A stretch of 51,499 nucleotides of DNA from Paracoccaceae bacterium (GCA_002402045.2 NVUX02000041.1:1-51499); one strand, 5' to 3'; positions 6,246 to 14,841 are shown, numbered from the stretch's first letter. The notes: generated by a model not told the origin, from the sequence alone. Program-made: numbers and translations.

Positions 6246-8645
6246 TTAATGCGCTATTTGCGCCTCAGCCCCTTTAGCAGCGTCAAGTGCAGCCGCCGCA
6301 GCCATTTCGTCCCACTCTATTGGCTCAGGCATTCGCTCCAGCGCAATTTCCAGCACGTCCATCACGTTTGATACCGGAATAAGCTTCAGCCCTTCTTTCA
6401 CATTGTCCGGAATTTCGGCCAAGTCTTTCTCGTTATCTGCCGGAATGAGCACGGTTTTAATACCGCCCCGCAGCGCCGCCAGCAGCTTTTCCTTAAGTCC
6501 GCCAATGGGCAGCACATTGCCGCGCAGGGTCACTTCGCCCGTCATCGCCACATCCCGCTTTACCGGAATTTGGGTCAGCACCGATACGATCGAGGTCACC
6601 ATCGCAATACCAGCACTCGGGCCATCCTTTGGCGTGCCGCCATCTGGCACGTGTACGTGAATGTCCATTTTCTCGAACTCAGGCGGTTTGATACCCAGCG
6701 TGGTGGCCTTAGAGCGCACAAAGCTCGCAGCCGCCTCGATACTTTCCTTCATCACATCACCCAGCTTACCGGTGGTTTTCATCCGGCCTTTGCCCGGCAG
6801 GCGCAGGGCCTCGATGTGCAGCAAATCTCCGCCCACACTTGTCCAAGCCAGTCCGGTCACTACACCAATCTGGTTTTTGTCTTCGGCAAGGCCAAACTTA
6901 AAGCGCTTAACGCCAAGGAAATCGGCGATGTTATCCGAGGACACCGTTACCGATACCGCCTCATTCTTGACAATCTTGGTCACGGCTTTCCGGCAAAGCT
7001 TGGCAATTTCGCGCTCAAGGTTCCGCACACCAGCCTCGCGGGTGTAATAGCGGATAATGTCACGCAGCGCGCCATCTTCCAGCGTAAATTCGCCCTTTTT
7101 CAGCCCGTGGCCTTTTATCTGCTTCTCGATAAGGTGCTGCTTGGCGATCTCGGATTTTTCATCCTCAGTGTAGCCCGCCAGCGTAATAATCTCCATCCGA
7201 TCCAGCAGCGGCCCCGACATATTATACGTGTTGGCCGTGGTCAAAAACATCACGTTCGAAAGGTCATATTCGACCTCAAGGTAATGGTCCGTAAACGTGC
7301 TGTTTTGCTCAGGGTCGAGCACTTCGAGCAGCGCCGACGAAGGGTCTCCACGGTGGTCACGCCCCATTTTGTCGATCTCGTCGAGCAAAATAAGCGGGTT
7401 TATGGTCTTCGCCTTTTTCATCGATTGGATGATCTTGCCCGGCATAGATCCGATATACGTCCGCCGATGGCCGCGAATTTCGCTTTCATCTGAAACGCCA
7501 CCCAAGGAAATGCGGATAAACTCCCGCCCTGTGGCCCGCGCCACAGATTTACCCAAGCTGGTTTTGCCCACACCCGGAGGACCAACGAGGCACAAAATTG
7601 GCCCCTTCAACTTACGCGAGCGCTGCTGCACCGCGAGGTATTCCACAATGCGTTCCTTAACCTTTTCAAGGCCGTAGTGGTCCGTATCCAGCACCTTTTG
7701 CGCCGCGTTCAAATCCTTTTTCACCCGCGTACGCTTGGTCCATGGAATGGAAATAATCCAATCCAGATAATTACGCACAACGGTCGCCTCGGCAGACATG
7801 GGAGACATCGACTTAAGCTTCTTAAGCTCCGCCGCCACCTTCTCCTCGGCCTCCGTTGAAAGCTTTACCTCAGCAATTTTGGCTTCCAGTTCAGCAATTT
7901 CACCGCCGCCACCTTCTTCGCCATCGCCCAGTTCCTTCTGAATGGCCTTCATTTGCTCATTCAGGTAATACTCCCGCTGGGTCCGCTCCATTTGCGATTT
8001 CACCCGGCTTTTGATTTTGCGCTCAACCTTCAGCACAGACATCTCGCTGTGCATCAGCTCGAACACCTTCTCAAGCCGCGCTTCCAAGCCTTCAATCTCA
8101 AGCAAAGCCTGCTTGTCTTCTTGCTCCACGCTCAAATGGCCCGCCACAGTGTCGGCCAGCTTTGCAGGGTCTTTAGCTTCTTTTACGGCTTCCAGCGCCT
8201 CATCAGGCACGTTTGAATTCAACTTGGCATAGCGGCTAAATTCAGCCGTTACTGAGCGCACCAGCGCTGTAATCTCATCCGAGCGCTCTTCTGGCTGCTC
8301 AAGCAATTCCGCCTCAGCCTCAAAATAATCGTTATTATCCAGAAACTCAGAAATTTTCGCCCGTTGCTTGCCTTCTACCAGCACTTTCACGGTGCCGTCG
8401 GGCAGCTTCAAAAGCTGCAACACATTGGCCAGCACGCCCATCCGGTGAATGCTATCCACCGTTGGCTCATCCTCGGAAGGGTCCATCTGGCTGGACAGCA
8501 AAATCTCTTTGTTATTTTCCATAACCTCTTCAAGCGCGCGCACCGATTTTTCGCGACCAACAAAAAGCGGCACAATCATATGTGGGAAAACCACGATATC
8601 ACGCAGGGGCAAAACAGGAAGGGTCACTGTGTTAAGCTCGGTCAT
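6246..8645 (-). CDS. lon: ATP-dependent protease Lon
   Basis: Cytoplasmic AAA+ serine protease that degrades misfolded and regulatory proteins. The order is standard: N-terminal substrate-binding domain (about 1-200), coiled coil (about 200-280), AAA+ domain with Walker A GPPGVGKTS at residues 355-363 and Walker B LILLDEIDKMG, then the protease domain with the catalytic Ser in DGPSAGIAM (Ser677) and Lys in GGLKEKLLAA (Lys720). Length 799 is normal for the bacterial LonA family. The start is supported by GAGGA at the right distance. It is a single-gene unit ending in a strong terminator; a possible heat-shock promoter is noted upstream. Confidence 0.97.
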   Translation of the reverse strand: MTELNTVTLPVLPLRDIVVFPHMIVPLFVGREKSVRALEEVMENNKEILLSSQMDPSEDEPTVDSIHRMGVLANVLQLLKLPDGTVKVLVEGKQRAKISEFLDNNDYFEAEAELLEQPEERSDEITALVRSVTAEFSRYAKLNSNVPDEALEAVKEAKDPAKLADTVAGHLSVEQEDKQALLEIEGLEARLEKVFELMHSEMSVLKVERKIKSRVKSQMERTQREYYLNEQMKAIQKELGDGEEGGGGEIAELEAKIAEVKLSTEAEEKVAAELKKLKSMSPMSAEATVVRNYLDWIISIPWTKRTRVKKDLNAAQKVLDTDHYGLEKVKERIVEYLAVQQRSRKLKGPILCLVGPPGVGKTSLGKSVARATGREFIRISLGGVSDESEIRGHRRTYIGSMPGKIIQSMKKAKTINPLILLDEIDKMGRDHRGDPSSALLEVLDPEQNSTFTDHYLEVEYDLSNVMFLTTANTYNMSGPLLDRMEIITLAGYTEDEKSEIAKQHLIEKQIKGHGLKKGEFTLEDGALRDIIRYYTREAGVRNLEREIAKLCRKAVTKIVKNEAVSVTVSSDNIADFLGVKRFKFGLAEDKNQIGVVTGLAWTSVGGDLLHIEALRLPGKGRMKTTGKLGDVMKESIEAAASFVRSKATTLGIKPPEFEKMDIHVHVPDGGTPKDGPSAGIAMVTSIVSVLTQIPVKRDVAMTGEVTLRGNVLPIGGLKEKLLAALRGGIKTVLIPADNEKDLAEIPDNVKEGLKLIPVSNVMDVLEIALERMPEPIEWDEMAAAAALDAAKGAEAQIAH

Positions 8646-8720
8646 GTAAATTCCTCATATTGGCAAGGTGCGGCGCCCCGATTATTCGGCAGCTTAGGCT
8701 CCTTCCACTCGTTGGTAGGA

Positions 8721-8749
8721 AAATGGCAACTGATGGCAAGGAATTCAAG
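8721..8749 (-). promoter_or_regulatory. Candidate heat-shock (sigma-32) promoter of lon
   Basis: The minus strand has CTTGAA, 17 nt, then CCATTT, about 75 nt before the lon start. Alphaproteobacterial RpoH promoters carry CTTG about 17-18 nt before a C-rich -10 element. The spacing is at the long end, so this is only a candidate, though lon is a usual RpoH target. Confidence 0.3.
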
Positions 8750-8845
8750 CCCAATCGTGTAAAACACTGCCACCGCATTTTCACCAGCTTGCACCCTGCG
8801 GGCCTTCATGCGTTAATCGCTCAAAGCTATAAACAGGGGGATAAT

Positions 8846-10495
8846 ATGGACAATTATTATGATTTGGGCAGTTATAGCCGCACAATCAGCACCACATCTG
8901 AGGACGCACAGCGCTGGTTTACCCGCGGGCTGCTCTGGTGTTTTGGCTATAATCACGACGAATCCATCGCCTGTTTTCAGCGCGCCTTAGAGGCAGACCC
9001 AAACTGCGCCATCGCCCACTGGGGCGTCGCCTATGCGGCAGGGTGCAATTATAACAAGCCATGGGAGGCCTTTGATAGCGACGATGCCAGCCGCTCATTG
9101 GCCTTGGCCTATGATGCCACCCAAGCCGCTCTCTCCCTCGCCGATACCGCCTCCCCCGTTGAGGCCGCCCTTATTCGCGCCCTGCCCGCCCGCTACCCCA
9201 GCCGCACGCCCGCTGAAGATATGTGCCCGTGGAACGATGATTTTGCCGAGGCCATGCGCGCTGCCTACCTTGCCCACCCCAAAGACGCCGAAATCGCAAC
9301 GATTTTTGCCGAAGCCATGATGAACCGCACCCCTTGGGCGCTCTGGGATCTTAAATCTGGCCAACCCGCTGAAGGCGCCGATACGCTTGAAATTATGGAC
9401 GTGCTAGAGCGGGCGCTTGGCGGCTGTAACGGTATGCAGCACCCCGGCTTGCTGCACCTCTATATCCACGCCCTTGAAATGTCTCCGACCCCAGAAAAGG
9501 CGCTGAAAGCCGCCGATGCCCTACGCGGGCTGGTGCCCGATGCGGGCCATTTGCAGCATATGCCGACGCATATTGATGTGCTCTGCGGCCACTATGAGCG
9601 CGTGGTGAGCAGCAATGAGGACGCCATTATTGCGGACCGAAAATTCCTTGAATCTGAAGGCCCAATCAATTTCTATTCGCTTTATCGCTGCCATAATTAC
9701 CACTTCAAAATCTACGGCGCTATGTTTCTTGGCCAATTCCAGCCCGCGATTGATACCGCTGAAGAGATGATTGCGTCTCTGCCTGATGAGCTACTACAGG
9801 TGCAATCTCCGCCGATGGCCGATTGGCTGGAAGGCTTTATTTCGATGAAACAGCACATCTATATTCGCTTCGGGAAATGGCAGGAAATCATTGATCAAGA
9901 ATTGCCCAAAGACCGCACGCTGTTTTGTGTGAGCACCGCGATGATGCTTTACGCCAAGGCCGTGGCCTATGCCGCCAGCGGCGATGCTATAAACGGTGAG
10001 AAATTTGCGGGCCTTTTTGATGAAGCCGTCAAAAACGTGCCAGATACCCGATATATTTTCAACAACACCTGCCTTGATATCCTGGCGGTCGCCCGTGAAA
10101 TGATGCTCGGCGAAGTCGAATACCGCAAAGCAAATTACGACGCCGCCTTCGCCCACCTCCGAAAATCTGTCGAGCTAGATGACAACCTCCCCTATGACGA
10201 ACCATGGGGATGGATGCAGCCCACGCGCCACGCCCTCGGCGCGCTGCTGCATGAGCAAGGCCATGTGGAGGAAAGTTCAGCCGTTTACCGCGCTGATTTG
10301 GGGCTGGATAAAACCCTAAGCCGCGCGTGCCAGCACCCAGATAACGTCTGGTCGCTGATGGGATACCATGATTGTTTACTGCAGCTTGGCCGTACCGAAG
10401 AAGCCATTATAATTGGCCAAAGGCTGGCGCTCGCCAAGGCCCGCACAGATATTGCCGTAAAATCTTCCTGTTTTTGTAAACTTGGGAGCTTCTAG
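8846..10495 (+). CDS. Tetratricopeptide-repeat protein
   Basis: A 549-residue soluble protein without signal peptide or membrane segments. TPR-like helical repeats are visible, for example RWFTRGLLWCFGYNHDESIA followed by CFQRALEADP near the N-terminus and HPGLLHLYIHALEMS in the middle. It resembles the TTC38-like bacterial TPR family, whose function is not established. The ATG at 8846 is chosen over an in-frame start 62 codons upstream: it has GGGGG six bases before it and the conserved text begins there (MDNYYDLGSYSRTI). It is divergent from lon and convergent with the VOC gene, with a pair of intergenic repeats between the latter two. Confidence 0.8.
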   Translation: MDNYYDLGSYSRTISTTSEDAQRWFTRGLLWCFGYNHDESIACFQRALEADPNCAIAHWGVAYAAGCNYNKPWEAFDSDDASRSLALAYDATQAALSLADTASPVEAALIRALPARYPSRTPAEDMCPWNDDFAEAMRAAYLAHPKDAEIATIFAEAMMNRTPWALWDLKSGQPAEGADTLEIMDVLERALGGCNGMQHPGLLHLYIHALEMSPTPEKALKAADALRGLVPDAGHLQHMPTHIDVLCGHYERVVSSNEDAIIADRKFLESEGPINFYSLYRCHNYHFKIYGAMFLGQFQPAIDTAEEMIASLPDELLQVQSPPMADWLEGFISMKQHIYIRFGKWQEIIDQELPKDRTLFCVSTAMMLYAKAVAYAASGDAINGEKFAGLFDEAVKNVPDTRYIFNNTCLDILAVAREMMLGEVEYRKANYDAAFAHLRKSVELDDNLPYDEPWGWMQPTRHALGALLHEQGHVEESSAVYRADLGLDKTLSRACQHPDNVWSLMGYHDCLLQLGRTEEAIIIGQRLALAKARTDIAVKSSCFCKLGSF

Positions 10496-10522
10496 CCGCA
10501 TAGCCCTTCACCAAAACCAGTG

Positions 10523-10570
10523 GCGGCGCGCCAACCTTCGCACGACTTGGCGATAATACACCCGCGCCGC
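10523..10570 (+). repeat. GC-arm intergenic element, copy R1a
   Basis: GCGGCGCG and CGCGCCGC arms 48 nt apart outer to outer, plus the family flanks CCAAC inside the left arm, CCC inside the right arm and GCTGAAAC outside. It lies 27 nt after the stop of the TPR gene and faces copy R1b. Confidence 0.8.
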
Positions 10571-10632
10571 GCTGAAACTTACGCGCATTTGGCCAAGGTT
10601 AAAAAACCCGCAGCAAGCACTATTGTATCAGC

Positions 10633-10679
10633 GCGGCGCGGGAAAAACACCTCAACAAACACGAGAGTCGACGTGCCGC
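10633..10679 (-). repeat. GC-arm intergenic element, copy R1b (inverted)
   Basis: GCGGCGCG and CGTGCCGC (one mismatch) arms span 47 nt. On the minus strand it has the same order and flanks as R1a. Its TCAGCGCGGCGCGGG (10628-10642) is a perfect 15-base complement of CCCGCGCCGCGCTGA in R1a (10561-10575). It ends two bases before the VOC stop codon. Confidence 0.75.
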
Positions 10680-10680
10680 A

Positions 10681-11046
10681 TCAGGGCTTTTCGCGCTCAA
10701 TCAGCTCAATTCGGTTTCCAAAGGGATCATCAACAAATATCCGCATAGCGTTTGGCAAAGGCGGTTGGTGGCGTATGTCCACCCCCGCCTTTTTTAGCCG
10801 TGCTTGCAAAACCGATATATCTTTCACCAAAAATGCCGGATGCGCTTTTCTGGCGGGGTGAAACCCGTGCTCCACGCCTACATGCAATTCTTGTGAGCCA
10901 CAGACAAACCAGCACCCGCCTCGTCCTTTCAGGCTCTCGGGCTTTGCAATCTCCGGCATGCCAAGAACGCCCTCAAAGAACGCCCGCGCGCGGGGTTCTT
11001 CTCTTTCAGGCATCGCGAGCTGAATGTGGTCAATTCCGATTATCAT
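10681..11046 (-). CDS. VOC-family (glyoxalase/bleomycin-resistance fold) protein
   Basis: A 121-residue single-domain protein of the vicinal oxygen chelate superfamily. The two beta-alpha-beta-beta-beta halves show as IDHIQLAMP...ARAFFEGVLGMPEI and AFLVKDISVLQARLKKAGVD followed by RIFVDDPFGNRIELIE. Likely metal ligands of the fold are the His of DHIQLA, and the final Glu in NRIELIE. The exact substrate cannot be told. The ATG at 11046 is preferred: an upstream in-frame start would overlap tgt by 38 nt, and the domain begins at MIIGIDHIQ. It follows tgt on the same strand and may be co-transcribed. Confidence 0.8.
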   Translation of the reverse strand: MIIGIDHIQLAMPEREEPRARAFFEGVLGMPEIAKPESLKGRGGCWFVCGSQELHVGVEHGFHPARKAHPAFLVKDISVLQARLKKAGVDIRHQPPLPNAMRIFVDDPFGNRIELIEREKP

Positions 11047-11077
11047 TTCCAACGTATACCATGGCATACATTTGAAG

Positions 11078-12208
11078 TCAAACCGGCTCCAAATCCCCTT
11101 TGGCCCGCAGTTCATGAAATCCGGCTACATAGTCATCCAACGCACCAGCCTCGATAGCCCCACGAAGCCCTGTCATCAATTCTTGATAATAATGCAGGTT
11201 GTGCCATGTCATCAGCATCGAGGAAATAATCTCGTTGGCTTTGAAAACATGGTGAAGGTAAGCCCGCGAATAGCCTGTGCAAGCTGGGCATGTGCATTCA
11301 GGGTCTAGCGGCCTAGGGTCATCCTTATGCCGTGCATTTTTAATGTTTATCGCCCCCATGCGCGTGAGCGCCTGCCCGTTACGGCCAGATCGACTGGGTA
11401 AAACGCAGTCAAACATATCAACCCCGCGCTGCACCGCACCAACAATATCGTCAGGCTTGCCAACGCCCATCAAATAGCGCGGCTTATCGTCCGGCAGCAT
11501 CCCCGGCGCGTAATCCAGCACGTCAAACATCGCCTCTTGGCCTTCGCCCACGGCCAGCCCGCCTATGGCGTAGCCGTCAAATCCAACAGATTTTAGCGCC
11601 TCCGCACTTTCTTCCCTTTGCTCAGGAAAAATGCTGCCCTGCTGAATGCCAAATAGCGCATATCCCGGGCGTTCACCAAAAGCATCCTTTGAGCGCTGCG
11701 CCCATCTCATTGAGCGCTGCATCGAATCCAGTGACACCTCACGCGTAGCCGGAAACGGCGTGCACTCGTCAAACGCCATCACAATATCAGAGCCAAGCAG
11801 CGCTTGAATTTCCATGCTGGTTTCCGGAGAAAGATAGTGCTCCGACCCATCCACATGGCTTTTAAACGTAACCCCTTTTTCAGTGAGCTTTCGCAGCCCT
11901 GTCAGGCTCATCACCTGAAAACCACCGGAATCCGTAAGGATAGGCCCCGCCCAATTCATAAATTTGTGCAGGCCGCCAAGCCGCGCCATGCGCTCGGCAC
12001 CGGGCCGCAGCATAAGGTGATAGGTATTGCCCAGCAAAATATCAGCGCCCGTTGCTTTTACGCTCGAAGGCAGCATGGCCTTAACCGTGGCCGCCGTGCC
12101 CACAGGCATAAAGGCCGGCGTCTGAATATCCCCGCGCGGAGTGCTTACAACACCCCTTCGCGCCTTACCATCCGTGGCTGCGACCTTATACCCAAACATT
12201 TTTGTCAT
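11078..12208 (-). CDS. tgt: Queuine tRNA-guanosine(34) transglycosylase
   Basis: Exchanges G34 of tRNAs with GUN anticodons for the queuine precursor preQ1 in the cytoplasm. Family marks: [16 protein letters not shown] near the start, the substrate-binding DSGGFQVMS with Asp93, [19 protein letters not shown] with the nucleophile Asp, and the zinc site [17 protein letters not shown] plus a later His. The length of 376 is normal. It may share a transcript with the downstream VOC gene and is divergent from the DUF59 gene, with 66 nt between the start codons. Confidence 0.96.
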   Translation of the reverse strand: MTKMFGYKVAATDGKARRGVVSTPRGDIQTPAFMPVGTAATVKAMLPSSVKATGADILLGNTYHLMLRPGAERMARLGGLHKFMNWAGPILTDSGGFQVMSLTGLRKLTEKGVTFKSHVDGSEHYLSPETSMEIQALLGSDIVMAFDECTPFPATREVSLDSMQRSMRWAQRSKDAFGERPGYALFGIQQGSIFPEQREESAEALKSVGFDGYAIGGLAVGEGQEAMFDVLDYAPGMLPDDKPRYLMGVGKPDDIVGAVQRGVDMFDCVLPSRSGRNGQALTRMGAINIKNARHKDDPRPLDPECTCPACTGYSRAYLHHVFKANEIISSMLMTWHNLHYYQELMTGLRGAIEAGALDDYVAGFHELRAKGDLEPV

Positions 12209-12274
12209 CTTTACCCCTAGACGTAGCGTTTGCTATTTCCTATATGTTTTAACAGGAATTCCAAGAGGCATATC

Positions 12275-12640
12275 ATGAACAATCAGGCAGAACCGCTTAT
12301 GGAAGGCACACCGCTTATTAAGCCTTCCACCACCGACCACCCGCTGTATGAAAGCATTGTGGAGGCTTGCCGCTCTGTGCATGACCCAGAAGTGCCGGTG
12401 AACATTTATGACCTTGGGCTGATTTACACCATCGAGATTTCGGACGAAAACGAGGTGGAGATTGCAATGACGCTCACCGCCCCGGGCTGCCCTGTGGCAG
12501 GTGAAATGCCGGTTTGGGTGGCAGATGCTGTCTCACCGCTAGCGGGCGTTAAATCTGTGAATGTAGAGATGGTGTTTGAACCGCAATGGGGCATGGATAT
12601 GCTGTCTGACGAAGCACGGCTAGAGCTTGGCTTTATGTAA
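12275..12640 (+). CDS. DUF59 / MIP18-family Fe-S assembly factor (SufT-like)
   Basis: A 121-residue cytoplasmic protein of the DUF59 family that helps mature iron-sulfur proteins. The hallmark text is VHDPEVPVNIYDLGLIYTIE followed by MTLTAPGCPVAGEMP, where the Cys is the conserved DUF59 cysteine. The ATG at 12275 has AGAGG upstream; an earlier in-frame ATG adds 15 residues with no family match. In related bacteria this gene often sits beside sufA or at the end of the suf operon. Here sufA is 1.5 kb downstream on the same strand, separated by the SatD-like/DUF3307 pair. No sufBCDS genes are in the window. Confidence 0.85.
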   Translation: MNNQAEPLMEGTPLIKPSTTDHPLYESIVEACRSVHDPEVPVNIYDLGLIYTIEISDENEVEIAMTLTAPGCPVAGEMPVWVADAVSPLAGVKSVNVEMVFEPQWGMDMLSDEARLELGFM

Positions 12641-12679
12641 GCCCTTGCGTGGCAGCGTGGCTTTTGCGATGCTGCCCCC

Positions 12680-13294
12680 ATGAGTTTTGATCTTGAAAAT
12701 ATTGCGGTCCTCACTGGGGACATCGTAAAATCCACCGCCCTTAGCCGTGATGAGCGCGATGCGCTGTTTGCTGGGCTTAAGGCTGGCGCAGACGCTGTGG
12801 AGGCCCTACAGGATGAGCCTGCGCAGTTTGAGCGGTTTTCCGGCGATAGTTGGCAAATGCTGGTTCAGCCAAAGCTTGCCCTGCGGGCCAGCCTCGTGAT
12901 GCGCGCCTTTATCCGGCAAGAAAGCAAAAGCTTTGAAACCCGTATTTCCGTTGGTATTGGCGCGGTTGAGCCGCTTTCGCCCGAGGGGCTTGGGGCCTCT
13001 GATGGCCCCGCGTTTTGGGCCTCTGGGCGAGGGCTGAAGGCCCTTAAGGGTGCGCAGTACTTCTGCACAAACACAGGCAATAAGCCAATTTTTATACTTG
13101 CAGACGAAATTTCAAAGCGCTGGACCCAAGCGCAGGCCCGCGTGCTGGCCTTCTCCCTGCTGCTCCCTCATCCTACACAAGAATCTGTGGCCAGTAAGGT
13201 TGGAATATCGCAACAATCAGTGCGCAACCACTTGGCGGCCGCCGGCGAGCCGGCCCTTTTAGCCGCGCTGGCAGATATCGAATACAGCCTCTAA
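12680..13294 (+). CDS. SatD-like protein with C-terminal helix-turn-helix
   Basis: A 204-residue soluble protein. The N-terminal part begins LENIAVLTGDIVKSTALSRD and continues FERFSGDSWQMLV, a pattern like SatD-family proteins and nucleotidyl-cyclase folds (an early Asp in a hydrophobic strand and a GDS loop). The C-terminal end has a helix-turn-helix-like segment, ESVASKVGISQQSVRNHLAA. It could therefore sense a ligand and bind DNA; this is inference. It is followed 48 nt later by a DUF3307 membrane protein. SatD and DUF3307 proteins are, to my knowledge, frequent neighbours. No good ribosome-binding site is seen before the ATG. Confidence 0.6.
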   Translation: MSFDLENIAVLTGDIVKSTALSRDERDALFAGLKAGADAVEALQDEPAQFERFSGDSWQMLVQPKLALRASLVMRAFIRQESKSFETRISVGIGAVEPLSPEGLGASDGPAFWASGRGLKALKGAQYFCTNTGNKPIFILADEISKRWTQAQARVLAFSLLLPHPTQESVASKVGISQQSVRNHLAAAGEPALLAALADIEYSL

Positions 13295-13323
13295 AGGTTG
13301 TTAACTGAAAATACAGCCTCTTA
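13281..13323 (+). repeat. Imperfect direct repeat between SatD-like and DUF3307 genes
   Basis: AATACAGCCTCTAA (over the SatD-like stop codon) recurs as AATACAGCCTCTTAA 29 nt later, with GTTAAC- and TTAACGCTGTTAA-type bases between and after. This could be a small operator for the helix-turn-helix protein or a local duplication. Only the repeat itself is seen. Confidence 0.45.
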
Positions 13324-13342
13324 ACGCTGTTAAAGGACATCT

Positions 13343-14086
13343 ATGATCGAAACCATAATTGCCCTGCTTTTTGCCCATATTTTAGCAGATTTCCTGCTGC
13401 AAACCCGCTGGATGGTCGAAAACAAACGTAATCCGCTGGTGCTTCTTGGGCATGTTTTCAGTGTTGCTGTGCTCAGCTATGCGGCCTTGGGGTTCAGCGG
13501 TCATTGGGTTGTTCTTGCGATAGCCGCCAGCCACCTGTTTTTTGATGCGGTCAAAACCTACTGGCCCGCAACGGGCTGGCGCGCCTTCCTGTTTGACCAA
13601 GCCTTGCACGGAGCAGCCATCCTTGTGGCGGCCACCCAGTTTCCTGATCTTTATAGCAGCGGCATTTGGCAAGATTACGGGCTACTCGGCACCCCACCTG
13701 CATGGCTAGCACGCATCCCTGAAGGCTGGGTGGCCGCCCTGCCCCTTCTAATGCTGCTTTCAGCCGGATTTGTTCTGGCCACCCGTGGTGGCGGCTTTCT
13801 GATCGGCCTATTTATGACGCCGCTCGCGCTGGGCGCCCCCGAAGGGCTGCCCAAAGCGGGCGCCATTATTGGCAATCTGGAGCGCAGCCTAGCATTTTTG
13901 TTTATCCTTTCCGGTCAGCCACAAAACATCGGCTTCCTCCTTGCCGCCAAATCAGTGCTGCGCTTTAGCAGCGCCAAAGAGGACCGCGCGGTCTCTGAAT
14001 ACGTCATCATCGGCACGCTGATGAGCTTTGGCTGGGTGATTGCAGTTTCTATGGGCGTGCTTGCCCTGCGTGAATTGATCACATGA
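13343..14086 (+). CDS. DUF3307 integral membrane protein
   Basis: A 247-residue inner-membrane protein with about six hydrophobic segments. The N-terminus, with ALLFAHILADFLLQTRWMVE, carries the DUF3307 signature (HxxxDFxxQ followed by a second His-rich helix, ASHLFFDAVKTYW). The His and Asp in these two helices suggest a metal- or phosphate-handling site within the membrane, but no activity is known to me. It has a ribosome-binding AAAGGA before the ATG. It appears to form a unit with the SatD-like gene. The pair separates two Fe-S genes, so it may have been inserted into an older suf-type arrangement. Confidence 0.7.
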   Translation: MIETIIALLFAHILADFLLQTRWMVENKRNPLVLLGHVFSVAVLSYAALGFSGHWVVLAIAASHLFFDAVKTYWPATGWRAFLFDQALHGAAILVAATQFPDLYSSGIWQDYGLLGTPPAWLARIPEGWVAALPLLMLLSAGFVLATRGGGFLIGLFMTPLALGAPEGLPKAGAIIGNLERSLAFLFILSGQPQNIGFLLAAKSVLRFSSAKEDRAVSEYVIIGTLMSFGWVIAVSMGVLALRELIT

Positions 14087-14108
14087 GGGTTGTTTCGGCG
14101 CGTCAGAC

Positions 14109-14123
14109 CCCCTAAATTAGGGG
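14109..14123. promoter_or_regulatory. Perfect palindrome upstream of sufA
   Basis: CCCCTA-AAT-TAGGGG lies 18-32 nt before the sufA start. It is long enough for a small operator or a stable leader hairpin and sits where an iron regulator could act. It does not match an Irr or RirA site that I know. Confidence 0.4.
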
Positions 14124-14140
14124 TAACAAAGGGGATAACC

Positions 14141-14491
14141 ATGTTTAACATTCCGGGCAAAGCTGCCGTATCTATGACACCAACTGCTGCCAAGCAGATC
14201 ACCAAGCTTATGCAGTCTGGTGATAAAAAAGGCCTGCGCATTGGCGTAAAAAAAGGTGGCTGTGCAGGCATGGAATATACCATGGATTATGTTGATGACA
14301 TTGACCCGAATGACGAAGTGATCGAGCAAGACGGCGCGCGGGTGATGATCGCTCCCATGGCGCAAATGTTCTTGTTTGGCACGCAGATTGATTACACAAC
14401 CTCGCTGCTTGAGAGCGGTTTTGAGTTCAATAACCCCAACGTAACCGAGGCTTGCGGCTGTGGCGAATCGGTGAAATTTGCGGGCATGTAA
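14141..14491 (+). CDS. sufA: A-type iron-sulfur carrier (SufA/IscA/ErpA family)
   Basis: A 116-residue Fe-S carrier that hands clusters to apoproteins. The three ligand cysteines of the family are present: Cys41 in KKGGCAGMEY, and Cys105 and Cys107 in EACGCGESV near the C-terminus. The start is chosen at MFNIPG with AAGGGG upstream; a 17-residue extension from an earlier ATG has no family support. The stop overlaps the next start (TAATG), so it is coupled to two TfoX-domain genes and probably tpiA. Which of SufA, IscA or ErpA is meant cannot be settled from the sequence alone. Confidence 0.88.
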   Translation: MFNIPGKAAVSMTPTAAKQITKLMQSGDKKGLRIGVKKGGCAGMEYTMDYVDDIDPNDEVIEQDGARVMIAPMAQMFLFGTQIDYTTSLLESGFEFNNPNVTEACGCGESVKFAGM

Positions 14492-14841
14492 TGGCCGCTG
14501 ATCCGGAATTTCTTTCGCATATCACTGATCTTTTCGCGGGCTTCGGCCCCATCCGCATTGGCCGCCTGTTTGGCGGCACCTCGCTTTATATCGAAGACGC
14601 CATGTTTGCCGTGATTTTCGGTGATACCGTCTATATGAAATCCGACAAAACCACCCGCCCCCGCTTTGACGACGCTGGATCCGTAGCATTTTCATACGAA
14701 ACCAAGAGCGGCGCGCGGGTTATTCCCGGCCTCATGTCTTTGCCAGACTCAGCGTTGGACGACCCTGACGAAGCCCAAGACTGGATGGCCATATCAATGG
14801 TGCCCGCGCGCAAAGCCGCGGCCAAAAGGAGAAAAGTATGA
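14491..14841 (+). CDS. TfoX N-terminal-domain protein (first of two)
   Basis: A 116-residue protein consisting only of the TfoX/Sxy N-terminal domain. Matching text: HITDLFAGFGPIRIGRLFGG, TSLYIEDAMFAVIFGDTVYM, PGLMSLPDSALDDPDEAQDW. It ends in a basic tail ([12 protein letters not shown]). The C-terminal DNA-recognition domain of full TfoX competence regulators is missing, so a role in competence should not be assumed. It overlaps sufA by one base and the next TfoX gene by four (ATGA), so the three are translationally coupled. It is related to but diverged from the next gene, consistent with an old tandem duplication. Confidence 0.8.
   Translation: MAADPEFLSHITDLFAGFGPIRIGRLFGGTSLYIEDAMFAVIFGDTVYMKSDKTTRPRFDDAGSVAFSYETKSGARVIPGLMSLPDSALDDPDEAQDWMAISMVPARKAAAKRRKV

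Noticed and set aside
6570-7493. Long open frame on the plus strand inside lon (about 307 codons)
   Set aside because: It is antisense to the AAA+ domain of lon, has no recognisable protein features, and is explained by the codon bias of lon.
8671-8690. GC-arm repeat copy in the lon-TPR gap
   Set aside because: Only a single GCGGCGCC is seen; no second arm at the family distance.
8660-8845. Longer N-terminus of the TPR protein (62 extra residues)
   Set aside because: The extension lies in the lon promoter gap, lacks TPR character, and the internal ATG at 8846 has a strong ribosome-binding site.
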